DNA from: Lacrimispora indolis DSM 755
GTDB taxonomy: Bacteria; Bacillota; Clostridia; Lachnospirales; Lachnospiraceae
Length of the DNA: 64,000 bases
Direction: 5' to 3'
NCBI RefSeq assembly: GCF_000526995.1
Contig: NZ_AZUI01000001.1
Coordinates: 2,170,001-2,234,000, forward strand
In this document: positions 7,177 through 15,687 of the stretch, one piece after another
How the letters are laid out: the number at the start of each line of letters is the position of its first letter
Position numbering within the stretch: the first letter of the stretch is position 1
Program-made: the position numbers and the translations under genes
The notes under the pieces: generated by a model
Database searches by the model: none
What the model saw: only the letters and a program-made list of their open reading frames with translations
What the model was told of the DNA's origin: nothing

Positions 7177-8544
7177 ATGAGTAAAGAGAGACAGACAGCA
7201 GAACAAATCCTGCTCCATATAGGAGGTCAGGAAAATATTTTAAACGTAGAACATTGTGCTACAAGACTAAGACTTGTTCTGAAGGATGAAACAAAGTTTA
7301 ATAAAAAGGAAATAGAAGCAATTGACGGTGTAAAAGGAAGCTTTCTGGCATCAGGGCAGCATCAGATTATTCTGGGAACGGGTTTTGTTAATAAGGTATA
7401 TGCAGAAGTAATGGATATTACAAAAATGGACAGTGGAAATATGATGTCAAAATCTGATGCCGCAGCGGTTCACATGAACGTATTCCAGAAGGCATCCAGG
7501 CTGCTTGGAGATGTATTTCTGCCTATTATACCGATTTTAGTAGCAACTGGTCTTTTTATGGGCCTTCGCAGCCTCATTACTAATCTTGGGGTGGAATTGG
7601 ACCCCACATTTCTGGCTTTGTCCCAGGTATTGATTGATACTGCATTTGCGTTCCTTCCGGCACTGGTTACGTATTCAGTTATGAAACGGTCCGGAGCTTC
7701 GCCTGCACTGGGGATAGTAATAGGACTCATGCTGGTGGCGCCTCAGCTTCCCAATGCCAATCAGGTGGCCAGCGGAAAAATCGAACCGATTTATTTAAGC
7801 CTGCTGGGTTTGAACATACCAATTTTAGGCTATCAGGGATCCGTTCTTCCCGCATTAATGCTTGGAGTTATTTCAGCTAAAATTGAAAAATGGCTTAGAA
7901 AGGTTGTGCCGGATGTTCTGGATCTGATCATCACTCCATTTGTTACCCTGTTTTCCAGCATGGTGATAGGGCTGGTTGTAATAGGGCCGATCATGCATAT
8001 TATTGAAAAAGGATTGGTAGAGGCAATTTCCGTCCTGATGAACATACCGTTTGGAATCGGGGGATTTATTGTTGGTGCATTGCAGCAGGCGGTGGTGATC
8101 ACCGGGCTCCATCATACGTTTAAGGCTCTTGAGGTTGAGCTTCTGGCCAATACGGGTGCCAATCCCTTTAATGCACTGGTATGCGGCGCCATTGTTGCAC
8201 AGGGAGCAGCAGGGATTGCAGCTGCCTTGAAAACGAGAAATAAGAAAGAGAAATCTCTGTATCTTACATCGGTTCTGCCTGCATTTTTAGGAATTACCGA
8301 GCCGCTAATATTCGGCGGAAACTTACCCAGGCTTACCCCGTTTGTATGCGGTTGTATTGGAGGCGGCGTTGCCGGTATCTTCTCCTCTCTTGTGGGACTT
8401 GCTGGAACAGGTATGTCCATAACTGCATTACCAGGTATCCTGCTGTATTTAAATGGTCAGCTGGGAAAATATTTAATCGCTTGTGCCATTGGTTTTGCAG
8501 TGGCTTTTGTATTGACCTATATATTTTATAAGACGGAAGAATAA
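7177..8544 (+). CDS. PTS system EIIBC component, glucose/sucrose superfamily
   Basis: This membrane enzyme imports and phosphorylates a sugar. Its 455 residues start with an EIIB domain (about 1-90) carrying the phosphorylated cysteine in NVEHCATRLRL, followed by an EIIC transport domain with about ten membrane segments and the sugar-binding GITEPLIFG motif. No EIIA domain is fused and none is encoded next door, so phosphate must come from an EIIA elsewhere, as for many sucrose and trehalose permeases. An AAGGAGG site precedes the ATG. The glycosidase-like gene 22 bases downstream suggests a disaccharide or glycoside substrate that is hydrolysed after entry. Confidence 0.88.
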   Translation: MSKERQTAEQILLHIGGQENILNVEHCATRLRLVLKDETKFNKKEIEAIDGVKGSFLASGQHQIILGTGFVNKVYAEVMDITKMDSGNMMSKSDAAAVHMNVFQKASRLLGDVFLPIIPILVATGLFMGLRSLITNLGVELDPTFLALSQVLIDTAFAFLPALVTYSVMKRSGASPALGIVIGLMLVAPQLPNANQVASGKIEPIYLSLLGLNIPILGYQGSVLPALMLGVISAKIEKWLRKVVPDVLDLIITPFVTLFSSMVIGLVVIGPIMHIIEKGLVEAISVLMNIPFGIGGFIVGALQQAVVITGLHHTFKALEVELLANTGANPFNALVCGAIVAQGAAGIAAALKTRNKKEKSLYLTSVLPAFLGITEPLIFGGNLPRLTPFVCGCIGGGVAGIFSSLVGLAGTGMSITALPGILLYLNGQLGKYLIACAIGFAVAFVLTYIFYKTEE

Positions 8545-8566
8545 TGAATGATTAATAAGGAGTATC

Positions 8567-10204
8567 ATGGAACGATTATATAATAACATAACACTGCCAG
8601 ATTTATGGCCTCCTCATAACAAAGAGGAAACGCTTGACAAGCCCTTAAAAGTTCTATATCTTCAGGACAAGCCGGAGTATATTGACATATCGGTTGGCAG
8701 ACAATTGTTTGTAGATGATTTTCTCATCAGCGAGACAGATCTGGTCAGGGAATTTGGAAAGCCTGAAGTATCGGATCAGCCTGTTTTATGGCCTCAGACC
8801 ACGATGGAGCTGAATGATGGTTATTGCACATGTGCCTGCCCTTTTAATGGCGGGGTGTTTTATGATGCTCAAAGCCATAAATTTAAAATGTGGTATCATG
8901 CAGGCTGGTTTGACGGCAGCGCTTATGCAGAAAGTGATGATGGATTTAAGTGGAAGCGGTTAAGTGAGATTGATCCTTCCGGTCATTCCGACCGGATACT
9001 GAAACACATTCCGGGGTATCTGAGGGATGGAGATGCCGTTTGGTTGGATGAGTATGCAGAAACCCCGGATGAGAAATATAAAATGCTGGTATTTTACCGG
9101 TGCTTTTCTCAGGATTTTAAATATTATCATCTTAAGCCCAAGCACGCACATGATGATCCCACATCAGTTCCGCCTAAGGAAATTACGGTATTATATAAGT
9201 CGGCAGACGGGATACACTGGACTGAGGTTTGCAAAACAAGCCCCTCAGGGGATAATACAACATTTTTTTATAATCCATTCCGTAAAAAGTGGATTTACAG
9301 TATGAGGACCTTTTCAGAGCTGGACAGCAGAGTGAGAGTGCGCAGCTATTATGAGACGGATGACTTTTATAAGGGCAGTCAGTGGTCAAAGGAGGATTTA
9401 AGCTTTTGGGCCAGAACCGATATTTATGATAAACCCGACAGAGACTTAGGGTATTATACACAGTTGTATAATCTGGATGCAGTGGCCTATGAAAGTGTAA
9501 TGCTGAGCATTTATTCCGTATTTATGGGCCCCCCTAATTTTGTATGTGAAACCACCGGATTGCCGAAAATCAATGACTTAAAGCTTGCCTTCAGCAGAGA
9601 TGGCTTTCATTTTGACAGACCTTCCTACGAGGATTTTATAAGTTCCTCAAGGCAGGAAGGACGCTGGGACTACGGATATCTTCATCCGGCAAACGGGATC
9701 TGCACAGTGGTGGGAGATGAGCTGTATTTTTATTATTCCGCCTTTTCTGGGAAGTCTCCTAATTTTGGAAGTCATAAGTATTCCGGAGGAGCAGTGGGCG
9801 TTGCCAGGCTAAGGCGGGATGGGTTCGCTGCAATGAAGGCGGAAAGCTCAGAAGGAACTTTGACGACAGAGGTATTAAAATACCAGGGAGAATTCTTATT
9901 TGTAAATGCGAACTGCACAGAGGGAAGGCTGACAGCCGAAATCCTGGATCAGGAAGGTAATGTGATACCGGGATACTCCAGGCAGGATTGCTGTGTGATG
10001 ACGGAAGATAAGACAAAATTTCAAATAAGGTGGCGGGATAAACAAAGCTTAAGTGGAGTGAGTCCAGACAAAATAAGGATCCGCTTTATTCTGCACAATG
10101 CTTCCATATACGCTTTTTGGATTACAGACAGTGAAGAAGGAAAAAGCCACGGTTATCTTGGGGCAGGCTCTCCGGAGCTTAAAACCGGGAACAAAGATGA
10201 CTGA
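8567..10204 (+). CDS. Beta-propeller glycoside-hydrolase-like protein (GH32/GH43 fold type)
   Basis: The 545-residue cytoplasmic protein has no signal peptide. It contains the segment DISVGRQLFVDDFLI (about residues 40-54), seen in a poorly studied group annotated as glycosyl hydrolase family 32-like. Repeated blades with WYHAGW, SDDGFKWKR, KSADGIHW and SRDGFHFD patterns fit a five-bladed propeller of the GH32/43/68 superfamily. The gene is coupled to the PTS permease, so it probably acts on the sugar phosphate delivered by that permease. Catalytic residues cannot be assigned by eye. It could also be a phosphorylase of the GH130-like fold. Confidence 0.6.
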   Translation: MERLYNNITLPDLWPPHNKEETLDKPLKVLYLQDKPEYIDISVGRQLFVDDFLISETDLVREFGKPEVSDQPVLWPQTTMELNDGYCTCACPFNGGVFYDAQSHKFKMWYHAGWFDGSAYAESDDGFKWKRLSEIDPSGHSDRILKHIPGYLRDGDAVWLDEYAETPDEKYKMLVFYRCFSQDFKYYHLKPKHAHDDPTSVPPKEITVLYKSADGIHWTEVCKTSPSGDNTTFFYNPFRKKWIYSMRTFSELDSRVRVRSYYETDDFYKGSQWSKEDLSFWARTDIYDKPDRDLGYYTQLYNLDAVAYESVMLSIYSVFMGPPNFVCETTGLPKINDLKLAFSRDGFHFDRPSYEDFISSSRQEGRWDYGYLHPANGICTVVGDELYFYYSAFSGKSPNFGSHKYSGGAVGVARLRRDGFAAMKAESSEGTLTTEVLKYQGEFLFVNANCTEGRLTAEILDQEGNVIPGYSRQDCCVMTEDKTKFQIRWRDKQSLSGVSPDKIRIRFILHNASIYAFWITDSEEGKSHGYLGAGSPELKTGNKDD

Positions 10205-10257
10205 CAGTATTCCAGTCATGAGGAGCGGGAAAAGGCCTTCCCAACCATAAAAATAAA

Positions 10258-10352
10258 GCCTGACTCCGAAATTATAAGCGGAAACAGGCCGGTAAAAAGA
10301 TATGCCCCTGGACGGCTGGTTATCATTCCATCTGTTCGGGGGCTTTAGTTTA
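10258..10352 (+). promoter_or_regulatory. Structured leader with terminator ahead of cbiQ
   Basis: A first stem, GCCTG (10258-10262) with CAGGC (10285-10289) and an inner CCG/CGG, is followed by a ten-pair stem GCCCCTGGAC (10304-10313) with GTTCGGGGGC (10334-10343) and TTTAGTTT. The second stem looks like a terminator. It either ends the PTS operon or belongs to a leader that controls cbiQ. I see no B12 box or other known aptamer signature. Confidence 0.5.
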
Positions 10353-10387
10353 TAAAAAGTAAGGATTTTTTTCTTAATAGGGGGACC

Positions 10388-11209
10388 ATGATTGCACAAT
10401 ATTCTCCTATGGCGTATAATCTCTTTGAAAAGGAGGTGAGAATTATTTATACCATTGATCATTATGCCTATCTTTCCCGGATGAAAGGCTGGAATTCCCA
10501 GTTTAAGGCAGCAGTGGCTGTGTTAACCCTGTTTTTTTGCATAGGGGCGGATGATGAGAAGGTATCGTGTTTGGTGCTTTTGACGATGGCTGCAATTACC
10601 ATATTGGGGGGTGGGTATCCCTGGAGGAATTATATGACTCTTCTTAAGATCCCCCTTACTTTTCTTTTTTTGGGAACAGCGGCCATTGTAATCGGATTGT
10701 CGCCGGTACCTTATGGAAAGGCGTTTGTATCCGTTGGAGGAGTTTATCTGTACCTGACGGAAGGGGGAACAGGCCTTGCCCTGGGACTGATCTTAAAGGC
10801 ACTGGCAGCCTTAAGCGCCATGTACATGCTGGTGCTTTCCACTCCTGCAAGCGAGATCATCTGTGTATTCCGGAGGCTTCATGTTCCAAAGATAATTTTG
10901 GAGCTGATGAACATGATTTACCGCTTTATCTTTGTGATGATGGATACCCAGTGCTCCATGAAGCAGGCAGCCGAGTCCAGAATGGGTTACTGCGATTTTA
11001 AGACATCCTGCCGTTCCTTTGGAAGCACGGCTGGAAATCTGTTTGTGGTTTCCTTAAAAAAGGCCAATACCTATTATGATGCGCTGACCGCCCGCTGTTA
11101 TGATGGAGAGCTTTTGTTTCTGGAGGAGGAAAAGAAGGTAAAGGGATGGCAGCTTTGGGGGGCCGCCGGTTATTTTCTGGTTCTTTTATCCGTACATTTA
11201 CTGGCTTAA
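10388..11209 (+). CDS. cbiQ: Energy-coupling factor transmembrane protein CbiQ (cobalt importer)
   Basis: CbiQ is the membrane coupling subunit linking the ATPase CbiO to the CbiMN substrate module in cobalt ECF importers. The 273-residue product has several hydrophobic helices and the conserved coupling segments AAESRMG and DALTARCYDG (compare the A-R-G signatures of the family). The start is uncertain. ATG 10388 has GGGGG upstream, but a perfect AAAGGAGGTGA sits at 10430-10439 inside the frame, ahead of IIYTIDHYAY, where CbiQ proteins usually begin; GTG 10436 or an ATT start would then be needed. cbiO follows 43 bases later. Confidence 0.85.
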   Translation: MIAQYSPMAYNLFEKEVRIIYTIDHYAYLSRMKGWNSQFKAAVAVLTLFFCIGADDEKVSCLVLLTMAAITILGGGYPWRNYMTLLKIPLTFLFLGTAAIVIGLSPVPYGKAFVSVGGVYLYLTEGGTGLALGLILKALAALSAMYMLVLSTPASEIICVFRRLHVPKIILELMNMIYRFIFVMMDTQCSMKQAAESRMGYCDFKTSCRSFGSTAGNLFVVSLKKANTYYDALTARCYDGELLFLEEEKKVKGWQLWGAAGYFLVLLSVHLLA

Positions 11210-11252
11210 CCGGCTATCTGGCGGAGACAACATAGGAGGGAGGTGAAGAAAG

Positions 11253-12089
11253 ATGGAGGAGATTCTTTTGCAGGCGGAAAACTTATGCTATTCTTATGGA
11301 CAGGGTAAGCAGGTGTTAAAGGAGATCAATATCACTGTGAGAAAAGGAGAAAGGATTGTGGTTCTCGGTTCTAACGGTGCGGGAAAATCCACCTGTTTTC
11401 TCAATTTAAACGGGGTATACCGTCCGGATTCCGGGAGGATCCTTTACCGTGGACAGGAAATAGGAAAAAAAGATTTAAACCAGCTGAGAAAGAATGTAGG
11501 CATCGTTTTTCAGGATGCAGACAATCAGATCATCGCTTCCACAGTGTCTGCAGAGGTGTCTTTTGGGCCTATGAATTTAAAGCTTCCAAGAGACGAAGTG
11601 AAGCAGCGGGTGGAGGATGCTCTGGAATACATGAATTTGACGGAAATGAGAGACCGGCCGCCTCACTATTTAAGCGGAGGAGAGAAAAAGAGGGTCAGCA
11701 TAGCGGATATCATTGCCATGGAATCTGAGGTGGTCATATTTGACGAGCCGACGGCCTCCCTGGATCCGGTGAATGTGGAAATACTGGAAGGTATTCTGGA
11801 TAAGATGAACAAAGTGGGGAAAACTCTTCTGATTTCCACCCATGATGTGGATTTTGCATACCGATGGGCGGACCGGGCGGTAATTTTTGCCGGCGGACGC
11901 ATCATTGCAGACGGGCCTGTGCAGGAAGTGTTTAAGGATGATGAAGTATTAAATCAGGCCAATTTAAAAAGACCGGTCCTTTTAGAGGTCTACAACAGCC
12001 TGGTGAGGCATCACGTTTTAGAAGAAGCCATGGTTTGCCCCAAGGATGCCGGGGAGCTGGAAATGCTCTTAAAAACACAAAGAAATTGA
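11253..12089 (+). CDS. cbiO: Cobalt ECF transporter ATP-binding protein CbiO
   Basis: This 278-residue ATPase drives cobalt uptake through CbiQ. It has Walker A GSNGAGKST (about residues 39-47), Q-loop VGIVFQDADNQII (the DADNQ sequence is characteristic of ECF ATPases), signature LSGGEKKRV, Walker B VVIFDEPTASLD and H-loop STHDVDF. A GGGAGGTGAAG site precedes the ATG. It shares a transcript with cbiQ. The cobalamin riboswitch starts only 37 bases after its stop, so the two halves of the importer are separated by that switch. Confidence 0.9.
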   Translation: MEEILLQAENLCYSYGQGKQVLKEINITVRKGERIVVLGSNGAGKSTCFLNLNGVYRPDSGRILYRGQEIGKKDLNQLRKNVGIVFQDADNQIIASTVSAEVSFGPMNLKLPRDEVKQRVEDALEYMNLTEMRDRPPHYLSGGEKKRVSIADIIAMESEVVIFDEPTASLDPVNVEILEGILDKMNKVGKTLLISTHDVDFAYRWADRAVIFAGGRIIADGPVQEVFKDDEVLNQANLKRPVLLEVYNSLVRHHVLEEAMVCPKDAGELEMLLKTQRN

Positions 12090-12126
12090 CAGAAAGGTAT
12101 GAAACAGCTACAATACTATCGTATCA

Positions 12127-12290
12127 TGTGAAAGGTGCCTGTGAAAATTCTCCGCAGGATAATAGGGAAAAGGGTGGAAATCCCTTACGGTCCCGCCGCT
12201 GTAAGTGGGGAGCAGGGCTCAATAAATCACTGGGAAACCGGGAAGAGGAGCTGCTGTGAAGATACACGAGTCAGAAGACCTGCCTTTCGC
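12127..12290 (+). ncRNA. Cobalamin (AdoCbl) riboswitch
   Basis: The conserved core elements appear in order: GGTGCCTGTG (12134), GATAATAGGGAA, GGGTGGAAATCCC, CGGTCCCGCCGCTGTAAG (the B12 core, 12188-12205), TCACTGGGAAACCGGGAAG, and the B12 box GAGTCAGAAGACCTGCC (12268-12284). It lies directly upstream of cbiM. Binding of coenzyme B12 should lower expression of the cobalt importer. The reading frame 12256-12498 upstream of cbiM overlaps this RNA and is not coding. Confidence 0.93.
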
Positions 12291-12437
12291 TTTGCGACGC
12301 ATTCGGTTACGAGCGATGACCGGATGCCGGGAAGTCTTTTTGTTGTGCAAAGATTTACCCTGTGAGCGCCGGTCTGATGAGTGGGAATCATCGGAATTTG
12401 GTGCTTATTTTATTGGAACACCCTTCGGGTATCCCTT

Positions 12438-12499
12438 TTCTCCTGAGAAAGAGGAGTGGGCTCTGCCAAAAAAGCTGGGTGGGAAAACGGAAAGGAGAA
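12438..12499 (+). promoter_or_regulatory. Candidate expression platform (anti-Shine-Dalgarno) of the B12 riboswitch
   Basis: TTCTCCT (12438-12444) is an exact complement of AGGAGAA (12493-12499), which is the cbiM ribosome site. The same CTCCT can instead pair with AGGAG at 12452-12456 in a tight local hairpin. The two pairings exclude each other, which suggests control of translation initiation. The segment 12291-12437 holds no gene that I can see. Confidence 0.45.
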
Positions 12500-12504
12500 T
12501 GAAA

Positions 12505-13254
12505 ATGAGTAAGAAAGAAAAAAGAGTCATGAAACTTGTCATTGCATTTGCCCTGGCCTTTGGAATTGTTCCAAGTGCTTATGGAATGCACATTATGGAG
12601 GGGTATCTTCCTGTGGGATACTGTATCGCCTGGGGAGCTGTCTGTGTGCCGTTTCTGGCAGCGGGATTTTTCTCCATCAGAAAAACGCTTCAGGAGAACA
12701 GGAGGACCATCACCATATTGGCCATGTCGGGAGCCTTTATTTTTGTCATATCATCTTTAAAGATCCCATCGGTAACAGGAAGCTGTTCCCATATGACAGG
12801 GACCGGCCTTGGAGCCATTTTATTCGGGCCGTCTGCGGTCAGCATTCTGGGAATGATCGTGCTGATCTTTCAGGCCATTTTACTGGCTCACGGCGGCCTT
12901 ACCACCTTGGGAGCCAATACCTTTTCCATGGCGATTGCAGGACCGTTTGTGTCTTTTGGAATTTATAAATTATTAAAGATGCTGAAGGTGAACAAGCTGG
13001 TCAGTATTTTCCTGGCAGCGATGATCGGTGATCTGTTTACATATTGTGTGACCAGCATTCAGCTTGCGTTGGCCTATCCGTCTGAAACAGGCGGGGTTTT
13101 TGCCTCTGCCGTAAAATTTTTAGGAGTATTTGCTCCGACTCAGCTTCCCCTTGCAGTTATTGAAGGGATCCTCACCGCAGTGATCATCATTACCCTTGAA
13201 ACTTATGCCCTTCCGGAGCTTAAGGCAATTGGATTTTCAAAGGAGGTTCAGTAA
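12505..13254 (+). CDS. cbiM: Cobalt ECF transporter substrate-binding membrane protein CbiM
   Basis: CbiM binds cobalt at its buried N-terminus after signal cleavage. The 249-residue product has a signal segment ending PSAYGMHIMEG; MHIMEGYLP is the universal CbiM metal-loop start (His2 after cleavage). It continues with about six membrane helices and the conserved SSLKIPSVTGSCSHMTG and GGLTTLGANTFSM stretches. ATG 12505 is seven bases from AAAGGAG; ATG 12499 is too close. cbiN begins one base after the stop. Expression is predicted to fall when B12 is plentiful. Confidence 0.93.
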   Translation: MSKKEKRVMKLVIAFALAFGIVPSAYGMHIMEGYLPVGYCIAWGAVCVPFLAAGFFSIRKTLQENRRTITILAMSGAFIFVISSLKIPSVTGSCSHMTGTGLGAILFGPSAVSILGMIVLIFQAILLAHGGLTTLGANTFSMAIAGPFVSFGIYKLLKMLKVNKLVSIFLAAMIGDLFTYCVTSIQLALAYPSETGGVFASAVKFLGVFAPTQLPLAVIEGILTAVIIITLETYALPELKAIGFSKEVQ

Positions 13255-13255
13255 T

Positions 13256-13573
13256 ATGACCAGTAAAAATAAAAAGATCGTAGCTGCTCTCCTGATTTTA
13301 GCCTTCCTCATCGCAGCGGTACCTCTCTTTGCCTTAAAGGGAGCCGAATTCGGCGGTTCCGATGATGCCGGAAGCCAGATGATATCGGAAATACAGGGAA
13401 CGGAATATGAGCCATGGTTTACCCCGGTAATGGAAACCTTCATAGACGGAGAGCTTCCCGGAGAAGTGGAAAGCCTGCTTTTTTGCGTCCAGACCGGAAT
13501 CGGAGTAGGCGTCCTGGCCTTTTTCATGGGACGGTTTGTGGAACGGAAGAAGTGGCAGGAAAAGGTGAAATAA
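13256..13573 (+). CDS. cbiN: Cobalt transport accessory protein CbiN
   Basis: CbiN is a small two-helix membrane protein that loads cobalt into CbiM. The 105-residue product has an N-terminal helix (IVAALLILAFLIAAVPLFAL), an external loop containing GAEFGGSDDAG and the conserved YEPWF, and a second helix (IGVGVLAFFMGRFV). The length fits the family. The AAAGGAGG site lies within the end of cbiM and the ATG is one base after its stop, so translation is probably coupled. A strong terminator follows. Confidence 0.9.
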   Translation: MTSKNKKIVAALLILAFLIAAVPLFALKGAEFGGSDDAGSQMISEIQGTEYEPWFTPVMETFIDGELPGEVESLLFCVQTGIGVGVLAFFMGRFVERKKWQEKVK

Positions 13574-13584
13574 TGAGATAGGAT

Positions 13585-13620
13585 AAGAACCTGACTGAGG
13601 GTGTCCTCGGTCAGGTTCTT
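13585..13620 (+). terminator. Terminator after cbiN
   Basis: AAGAACCTGAC-GAGG pairs with CCTC-GTCAGGTTCTT around a GTGT loop. The T content is modest, but the 5' A residues mean it may also serve the converging minus-strand gene. Confidence 0.75.
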
Positions 13621-13678
13621 AAGATCATCTTGTCCCATGCTGGAAAAGAAAGGCTGTTTCATTATCTTGATTGTTAAA

Positions 13679-14581
13679 TTATGTAAGCATTTCGTTTACG
13701 TTTATTATAGCGCCTAATATATTGGCATCATTGTTAAAATTACACTTATCGATTTTAGTTGTTATAAATTCTGCGTCTCCAAAATAGTTCTTGCATATGT
13801 TATCAAATTTTTCTCTGACAGCTTCTATAAACCAGGTCTCTTCCGATATCCCTCCTCCTATGCATATGATTTCCGGATTATAAAATACAGTGATCGTCAG
13901 AAGCTGAATGGAGATATGATTGATCCACTCATCAACAGCTTCCTTGGCTGTCTTGTCTCCATTTAAGTACTTTTCACATACTTCACTTCCATAGACCGCC
14001 TGATCTTCTAAAGCTGCTTTATTATTAAATATTTCAATTAAAGCAAACATGGAAGCATAATCACCCTGTCTAAGAATCTTTCCGGTTTCAAAGTTTAAAA
14101 ACGGCAGATGGTGAAATTCTCCTGCAAAGCCATCTTTGCCATATATAACGCCTTTTTCATCACATAAGCACCCGCCGGTACCTGTACCGATAATTAAAAA
14201 TGCGGAGGAGCTGCTTCCTTTTGCGTTTCCCATTTTAAACTCACAAAGGCCGGCTGCTTTTGCGTCGTTGATGGTCGCCACTTTTTTATTTGTCCTTTTT
14301 CCTATTTCATGATTAACATTGCTGCCTTTCATAATGCATACATTTGCTGCAGCATAAGATTTCACATTAGAGTCTTCATCAATAAGTCCTGGAGCGCTTA
14401 TTCCTATGTTTTTTACTGAGTTGAGATCCTTAATATTGGAACATATGTAGTCGTAAAATTCATGTATGCTGTCAAACTTTATGGATTTGGCTTTCCACCT
14501 TTCTACTATATTATACGTTTCATCTGCTAACGCATATTTAATAAATGTTCCCCCAATATCGATCCCTAAACGATATTCCAT
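13679..14581 (-). CDS. ROK-family sugar kinase
   Basis: The 300-residue product starts MEYRLGIDIGGTFIKYALAD, the phosphate-binding DIGGT motif of the ROK kinases. It has NDAKAAGLCEF (the catalytic Asp context, near residue 105), GTGTGGCLC, and a later GGGIS motif. The zinc-binding CxCG.xGC cluster of many ROK proteins is absent (GFAGEFHHL in its place), as in beta-glucoside kinases. There is no N-terminal helix-turn-helix, so it is a kinase and not a repressor. AAGGAGGAG precedes the ATG on the minus strand. It stands alone between two converging or diverging genes, and its sugar (glucose, ManNAc, a cellobioside) is not determined. Confidence 0.85.
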   Translation of the reverse strand: MEYRLGIDIGGTFIKYALADETYNIVERWKAKSIKFDSIHEFYDYICSNIKDLNSVKNIGISAPGLIDEDSNVKSYAAANVCIMKGSNVNHEIGKRTNKKVATINDAKAAGLCEFKMGNAKGSSSSAFLIIGTGTGGCLCDEKGVIYGKDGFAGEFHHLPFLNFETGKILRQGDYASMFALIEIFNNKAALEDQAVYGSEVCEKYLNGDKTAKEAVDEWINHISIQLLTITVFYNPEIICIGGGISEETWFIEAVREKFDNICKNYFGDAEFITTKIDKCNFNNDANILGAIINVNEMLT

Positions 14582-14714
14582 ATACTCCTCCTTATCTCAT
14601 TGACCATTCTGTTAAGTTATTCGTCATAGCTTATGAACTGACACCGCCAGATCATAAAAGCCTGGGAGTGTTTCCTGTGTAAACACAGTTCTCGTGTACC
14701 CTTAAAATATCATT

Positions 14715-14744
14715 ATAATATCTCAAAAGAAGAGGATTCGTCAA
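14715..14744 (-). promoter_or_regulatory. Promoter of the ROK kinase gene
   Basis: On the minus strand TTGACG (14739-14744) and TATTAT (14715-14720) are 18 bases apart, about 135 bases upstream of the ATG. The leader includes GTGTTT-CCTGT-GTAAACAC near 14668-14686, a possible operator. The rest of the 14582-14902 gap holds only leader and promoter sequence for this gene and the next. Confidence 0.45.
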
Positions 14745-14902
14745 CGATATTTCCGTTTAAGGCGTAATTATTATTGATCATATAAATGAAATAAGGAAAG
14801 TCATGTTTTTTTAAAGCAGAATCTGGGAATTAAAATTCTTCCCTTTCCTAATCTCCGGGAAAATGATATACTATTCCTATCTTTTATCCGAGGTGAAAAA
14901 CA

Positions 14903-15658
14903 ATGAAAAAAATGATTTCCTGGAATGTGAACGGCCTTCGTGCCTGTGTGGAGAAGGGATTTTTGGATTATTTTAAAGAAATGGATGCAGATGTATTTTG
15001 TATCCAGGAAAGCAAGCTTCAGGAGGGACAGATCAACCTTGATCTTCCCGGATATTATCAATACTGGAATTATGCCCAAAAGAAGGGCTATTCCGGAACA
15101 GCCCTGTTTACTAAGGAAGAGCCTTTGTCAGTGGCCTACGGCATCGGCACAGAGGAGCATGACAGGGAAGGCCGGGTGATTGCGGCGGAATATCCGGAAT
15201 ATTACGTGGTTACCTGCTATACTCCCAATTCCCAGAATGAACTGGCCCGCCTGCCTTACCGGATGACATGGGAAGAGGCATTCCTTACCTATTTAAAAAA
15301 GCTGGAAGAGAAAAAGCCGGTGATTTTCTGCGGAGATCTTAATGTGGCCCATAAGGAAATTGATTTAAAGAATCCCAAGAGCAACCGTAAAAATGCGGGC
15401 TTTACCGATGAAGAACGGGAAAAATTCACCATTCTTCTGGAAAACGGTTTCATTGATACGTATCGTTATTTCTATCCGGAGCAGGAAGGGATATACTCCT
15501 GGTGGTCCTACCGGTTCAGCGCCAGGCAGAAAAACGCAGGGTGGCGTATTGACTATTTCTGCGTTTCAGAAAGCTTAAAGGACAGGCTTGTGAGCGCGGG
15601 AATCCATACAGAAGTCATGGGCTCTGATCACTGCCCTGTGGAGCTTGTGATCCGCTAG
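14903..15658 (+). CDS. xth: Exodeoxyribonuclease III / AP endonuclease
   Basis: The enzyme cleaves DNA at abasic sites and trims 3' ends in base-excision repair. The 251-residue sequence has all ExoIII/APE1 landmarks: SWNVNGLRAC at residues 5-14, CIQESKLQ (metal-binding Glu), TCYTPNS, the FCGDLNVAH catalytic Asp-Asn pair, YSWWSYR and the C-terminal GSDHCPVEL His. The length is standard. GAGGTG precedes the ATG. An ABC-F gene follows 29 bases later with its own ribosome site, so co-transcription is likely. Confidence 0.95.
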   Translation: MKKMISWNVNGLRACVEKGFLDYFKEMDADVFCIQESKLQEGQINLDLPGYYQYWNYAQKKGYSGTALFTKEEPLSVAYGIGTEEHDREGRVIAAEYPEYYVVTCYTPNSQNELARLPYRMTWEEAFLTYLKKLEEKKPVIFCGDLNVAHKEIDLKNPKSNRKNAGFTDEEREKFTILLENGFIDTYRYFYPEQEGIYSWWSYRFSARQKNAGWRIDYFCVSESLKDRLVSAGIHTEVMGSDHCPVELVIR

Positions 15659-15687
15659 AAGAACCAAACAGGAGAGAACGATAAGGA

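Noticed and set aside
12256..12498. Open frame extending CbiM by about 80 residues upstream
   Set aside because: It overlaps the cobalamin riboswitch and its platform. The CbiM signal peptide and ribosome site place the start at 12505.
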